Source: Flavobacteriales bacterium
Lineage (GTDB): Bacteria; Bacteroidota; Bacteroidia; Flavobacteriales; Flavobacteriaceae
Direction: 5' to 3'
Assembly (NCBI GenBank): GCA_027008965.1
Contig: JALVDN010000009.1
Span: 1 to 6,012 of the forward strand
DNA length: 6,012 nucleotides
In this document: in pieces, positions 4,331 to 6,012 of the stretch
Position numbering within the stretch: the stretch's first letter is position 1
Layout: the number at the start of each line of letters is the position of its first letter
Made by a program: the position numbers and the translations under genes
The notes under the pieces: generated by a model
Told to the model about the DNA's origin: nothing
The model's database searches: none
What the model saw: the letters and a program-made list of their open reading frames with translations, nothing else

Positions 4331-6012
4331 GTCTTTTCCAAACCGATTTCATGTAATTCACGGCTAATTTAAATCCGGTGATTCCATCCAAAAATCCCAA
4401 TCCGATAATATAATGTTTGATAAACCTGTAGCATGCATCCACGCATTGTGAAAACAATGAATACTTCCGCCCTTTTTTGAGCCACTCTTTGGCTTTCAGC
4501 GTGGAATATAATTCGGCTTTTTGTTTGAAATGATCAAAATCGCGATAGGTGAAATGTATAAGCTTGTTTTTCAGTTTTCCGGTTTTTCCTTGCGGGGCGA
4601 TTTCTTCATGCACCAGACTTCCGTCATACTTTGCAAATTTCCGGTTAAACAACCGGATGCATTTGTCATTTTGCCAACCGCTGAAACGGATTCGTTTTTT
4701 TCCTATATAATTTACACGGGGAATCCAATAAGCAATGGTATCGTTTACCAAATTCAAAGTATCCAATATTTCTTTTTGCAAGGGTAAAGAAATCCGTTCA
4801 TCGGCATCTAAAACAAAAATCCAGTCGTTTTCGGCTTGTTCAATGGCATAGTTTTTTTGCGAAGAAAAATCATCAAATTTCCGGGAGAGAATTTTGGCTC
4901 CGTGTTTCCGGGCCAATTCAATGGTTCTGTCACCGCTCAACGAGTCTAAAACAATAATTTCATCCGCCCATTTGACCGAAGCGAGCGCTCCTTCAATATT
5001 TTGTTCTTCATTGAGTGTGGGGATAATGGCTGTCACCTTTCTTTTCCGGTTTTTTTTATTTTGGTCAATGTTTAACCCCAATGCCTGTTTATATACATCC
5101 GTGTAGCCTTGAACGGCATTTTCCCACGAAAACCGGCCGGCCCATTTTTTGATTTCTTCCGCCCGCTTGTTTTTTTGATAATCTTCCAATCCCTTTTGTA
5201 AAACCTCACGCATGTGTGCCGGCTCAAAATTTTCAAAATAATAAGCCACCGGTCCGCCAATTTCGGGCAGACTGGTCAAAGTGGATAAAAACACAGGCTT
5301 CCCGGCCAGCATAGCCTCAATGGGTGGAAGTCCGAAACCTTCCGAAATAGAAGGAAACAAAAAGGCTTCCATACGGGTCAAATACCAATATTTCTCTTCA
5401 TCCGAAACCGGACCAATCAAATGCACCCGGTCTTCCACACCATATTTCTTGGCTTCCTCACGGATTTGTTTAATGTAGTTTTTATCCGGGTGAATGCCCC
5501 CGACAACCAAGTCAAAATCCGTTCCCGGCAAAAGGGAAGGAAGCACATGAAAATGTTTCTTGTAAAGCACCGTTCCCAAGGCAAAAAGAAAAGGTCTTTC
5601 GGGCCGGAATTTAGGTGAATCAAAATCCGGAAATTCCTTCAATTCAACGCCGTTATAAATCACTTCCACCGGCTTGCCTCTTGTATTCAAATGTTTTTCA
5701 ATGTCCGACTTCACATATTGTGAAATGGTGGTGATCACATCCGCCCGGTCAATTCGTTCTTGGATTTGTTGCAGCAAACGTTTTTTCTTGAGTTCGGCCT
5801 TATCCGTATACAGAAAATTCAAATCATGAATCGTATAAACAAACTTGATTTTGCCTTTGGGGACATATTTGGTCAATTGCCAAGTGCCGTGCCACAAATC
5901 ATAGGCGTGATCTTTATACAAATAGGTTTTATCAACAAAATTTCTGGTTTTGGTTTTGAGATGCGCCGGTAAATTTGTGCCGGGATATTTGAAAAACGTA
6001 AAATCAAATTCT
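4287..6012 (-). CDS. Two-domain glycosyltransferase: GT4 (GT-B) fused to GT2 WaaE-like (GT-A); 5' end beyond right edge
   Basis: The frame is open to the right edge, giving 574 visible residues (residue 1 = Glu at 6011-6009). The true start lies outside; a TTG at 5921 is internal and not a start. Residues 1 to about 312 are most of a GT4 retaining enzyme: YTIHDLNF (59-66), then ITTISQYVK (93-101), VIYNGVEL and FLFALGT at the second Rossmann lobe, and the sugar-nucleotide site EGFGLPPIE (224-232, the E-x7-E motif). After a basic linker (NKKNRKRK, 318-325) comes a complete GT2 domain: AIIPTLNEEQNIEGAL (328-343), IIVLDSLSGDRT, the metal-binding DAD (402-404), FSGWQNDKCIRLF (443-455), VHEE, and an aromatic, hydrophobic C-terminal region (about 528-554). 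The GT2 half resembles WaaE/KdtX-like enzymes of lipopolysaccharide core or surface glycan synthesis, acting at the cytoplasmic face of the inner membrane. Donors and acceptors cannot be read. It heads the visible operon and overlaps tsaC. The coding strand has eight consecutive A at the domain junction (near 5050). Confidence 0.9.
   Translation of the reverse strand, partial: EFDFTFFKYPGTNLPAHLKTKTRNFVDKTYLYKDHAYDLWHGTWQLTKYVPKGKIKFVYTIHDLNFLYTDKAELKKKRLLQQIQERIDRADVITTISQYVKSDIEKHLNTRGKPVEVIYNGVELKEFPDFDSPKFRPERPFLFALGTVLYKKHFHVLPSLLPGTDFDLVVGGIHPDKNYIKQIREEAKKYGVEDRVHLIGPVSDEEKYWYLTRMEAFLFPSISEGFGLPPIEAMLAGKPVFLSTLTSLPEIGGPVAYYFENFEPAHMREVLQKGLEDYQKNKRAEEIKKWAGRFSWENAVQGYTDVYKQALGLNIDQNKKNRKRKVTAIIPTLNEEQNIEGALASVKWADEIIVLDSLSGDRTIELARKHGAKILSRKFDDFSSQKNYAIEQAENDWIFVLDADERISLPLQKEILDTLNLVNDTIAYWIPRVNYIGKKRIRFSGWQNDKCIRLFNRKFAKYDGSLVHEEIAPQGKTGKLKNKLIHFTYRDFDHFKQKAELYSTLKAKEWLKKGRKYSLFSQCVDACYRFIKHYIIGLGFLDGITGFKLAVNYMKSVWKRHEKLKKFQQENESH

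Noticed and set aside
5919..5921. TTG start for the glycosyltransferase at 5921
   Set aside because: The same frame continues upstream without a stop for 30 more codons to the window edge. About 50-60 residues of the usual GT4 N-terminal lobe would still be missing, so the start lies outside.

Overview
The window looks like a piece of a Bacteroidota chromosome where accessory DNA meets a set of core genes. Evidence for the phylum: the RHS core and tip wording at the left edge is of the Bacteroidota type; the start codons mostly lack Shine-Dalgarno sequences and have A-rich leaders instead; and the CCA-transferase/HD protein and the WaaE-like glycosyltransferase read like Bacteroidota versions. 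I cannot name a genus from the sequence.

Layout. (1) 1-430, minus strand: the C-terminal part of an RHS-repeat protein. It holds the conserved RHS-associated core followed by the start of a variable tip that runs off the left edge. It has no start codon at its 5' end and is probably an orphan RHS tip or remnant. (2) 533-927, minus strand: two very small, very AT-rich genes two bases apart (73 and 56 aa), each encoding a protein with two predicted membrane segments. I do not recognise them; their position beside an RHS tip suggests, but does not prove, an immunity-like role. (3) 928-1617: about 690 bases without a convincing gene. An AT-rich stretch is followed by a sharply bounded GC-rich, purine-biased island (about 1121-1540) full of small hairpins. 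A long-range stem closes most of it and a near direct repeat sits at its two ends. Open frames through it are low-complexity and probably not genes. (4) 1618-2313, plus strand: sfsA. (5) 2310-6012, minus strand: a tightly packed operon read leftwards, in the order glycosyltransferase (GT4-GT2 fusion, 5' end beyond the right edge), tsaC/sua5-like threonylcarbamoyl-AMP synthase, and CCA tRNA nucleotidyltransferase with an HD domain. The genes overlap each other, and the last one also overlaps sfsA tail to tail.

How the genes work together. tsaC and cca both act on tRNA: t6A37 synthesis, and 3'-CCA addition or repair. Their stop and start codons overlap as TGATG, so they are probably translationally coupled. 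The glycosyltransferase at the head of the operon belongs to surface polysaccharide or lipopolysaccharide assembly and has no obvious functional link to tRNA. sfsA is convergent and shares a TTAA stop with cca, leaving no room for a terminator between them. The RHS tip and small membrane proteins form the accessory, probably polymorphic-toxin, part of the window. The items most worth following are the structured GC-rich island, the two tiny membrane genes, and the two-enzyme glycosyltransferase fusion whose junction carries a run of eight A residues.
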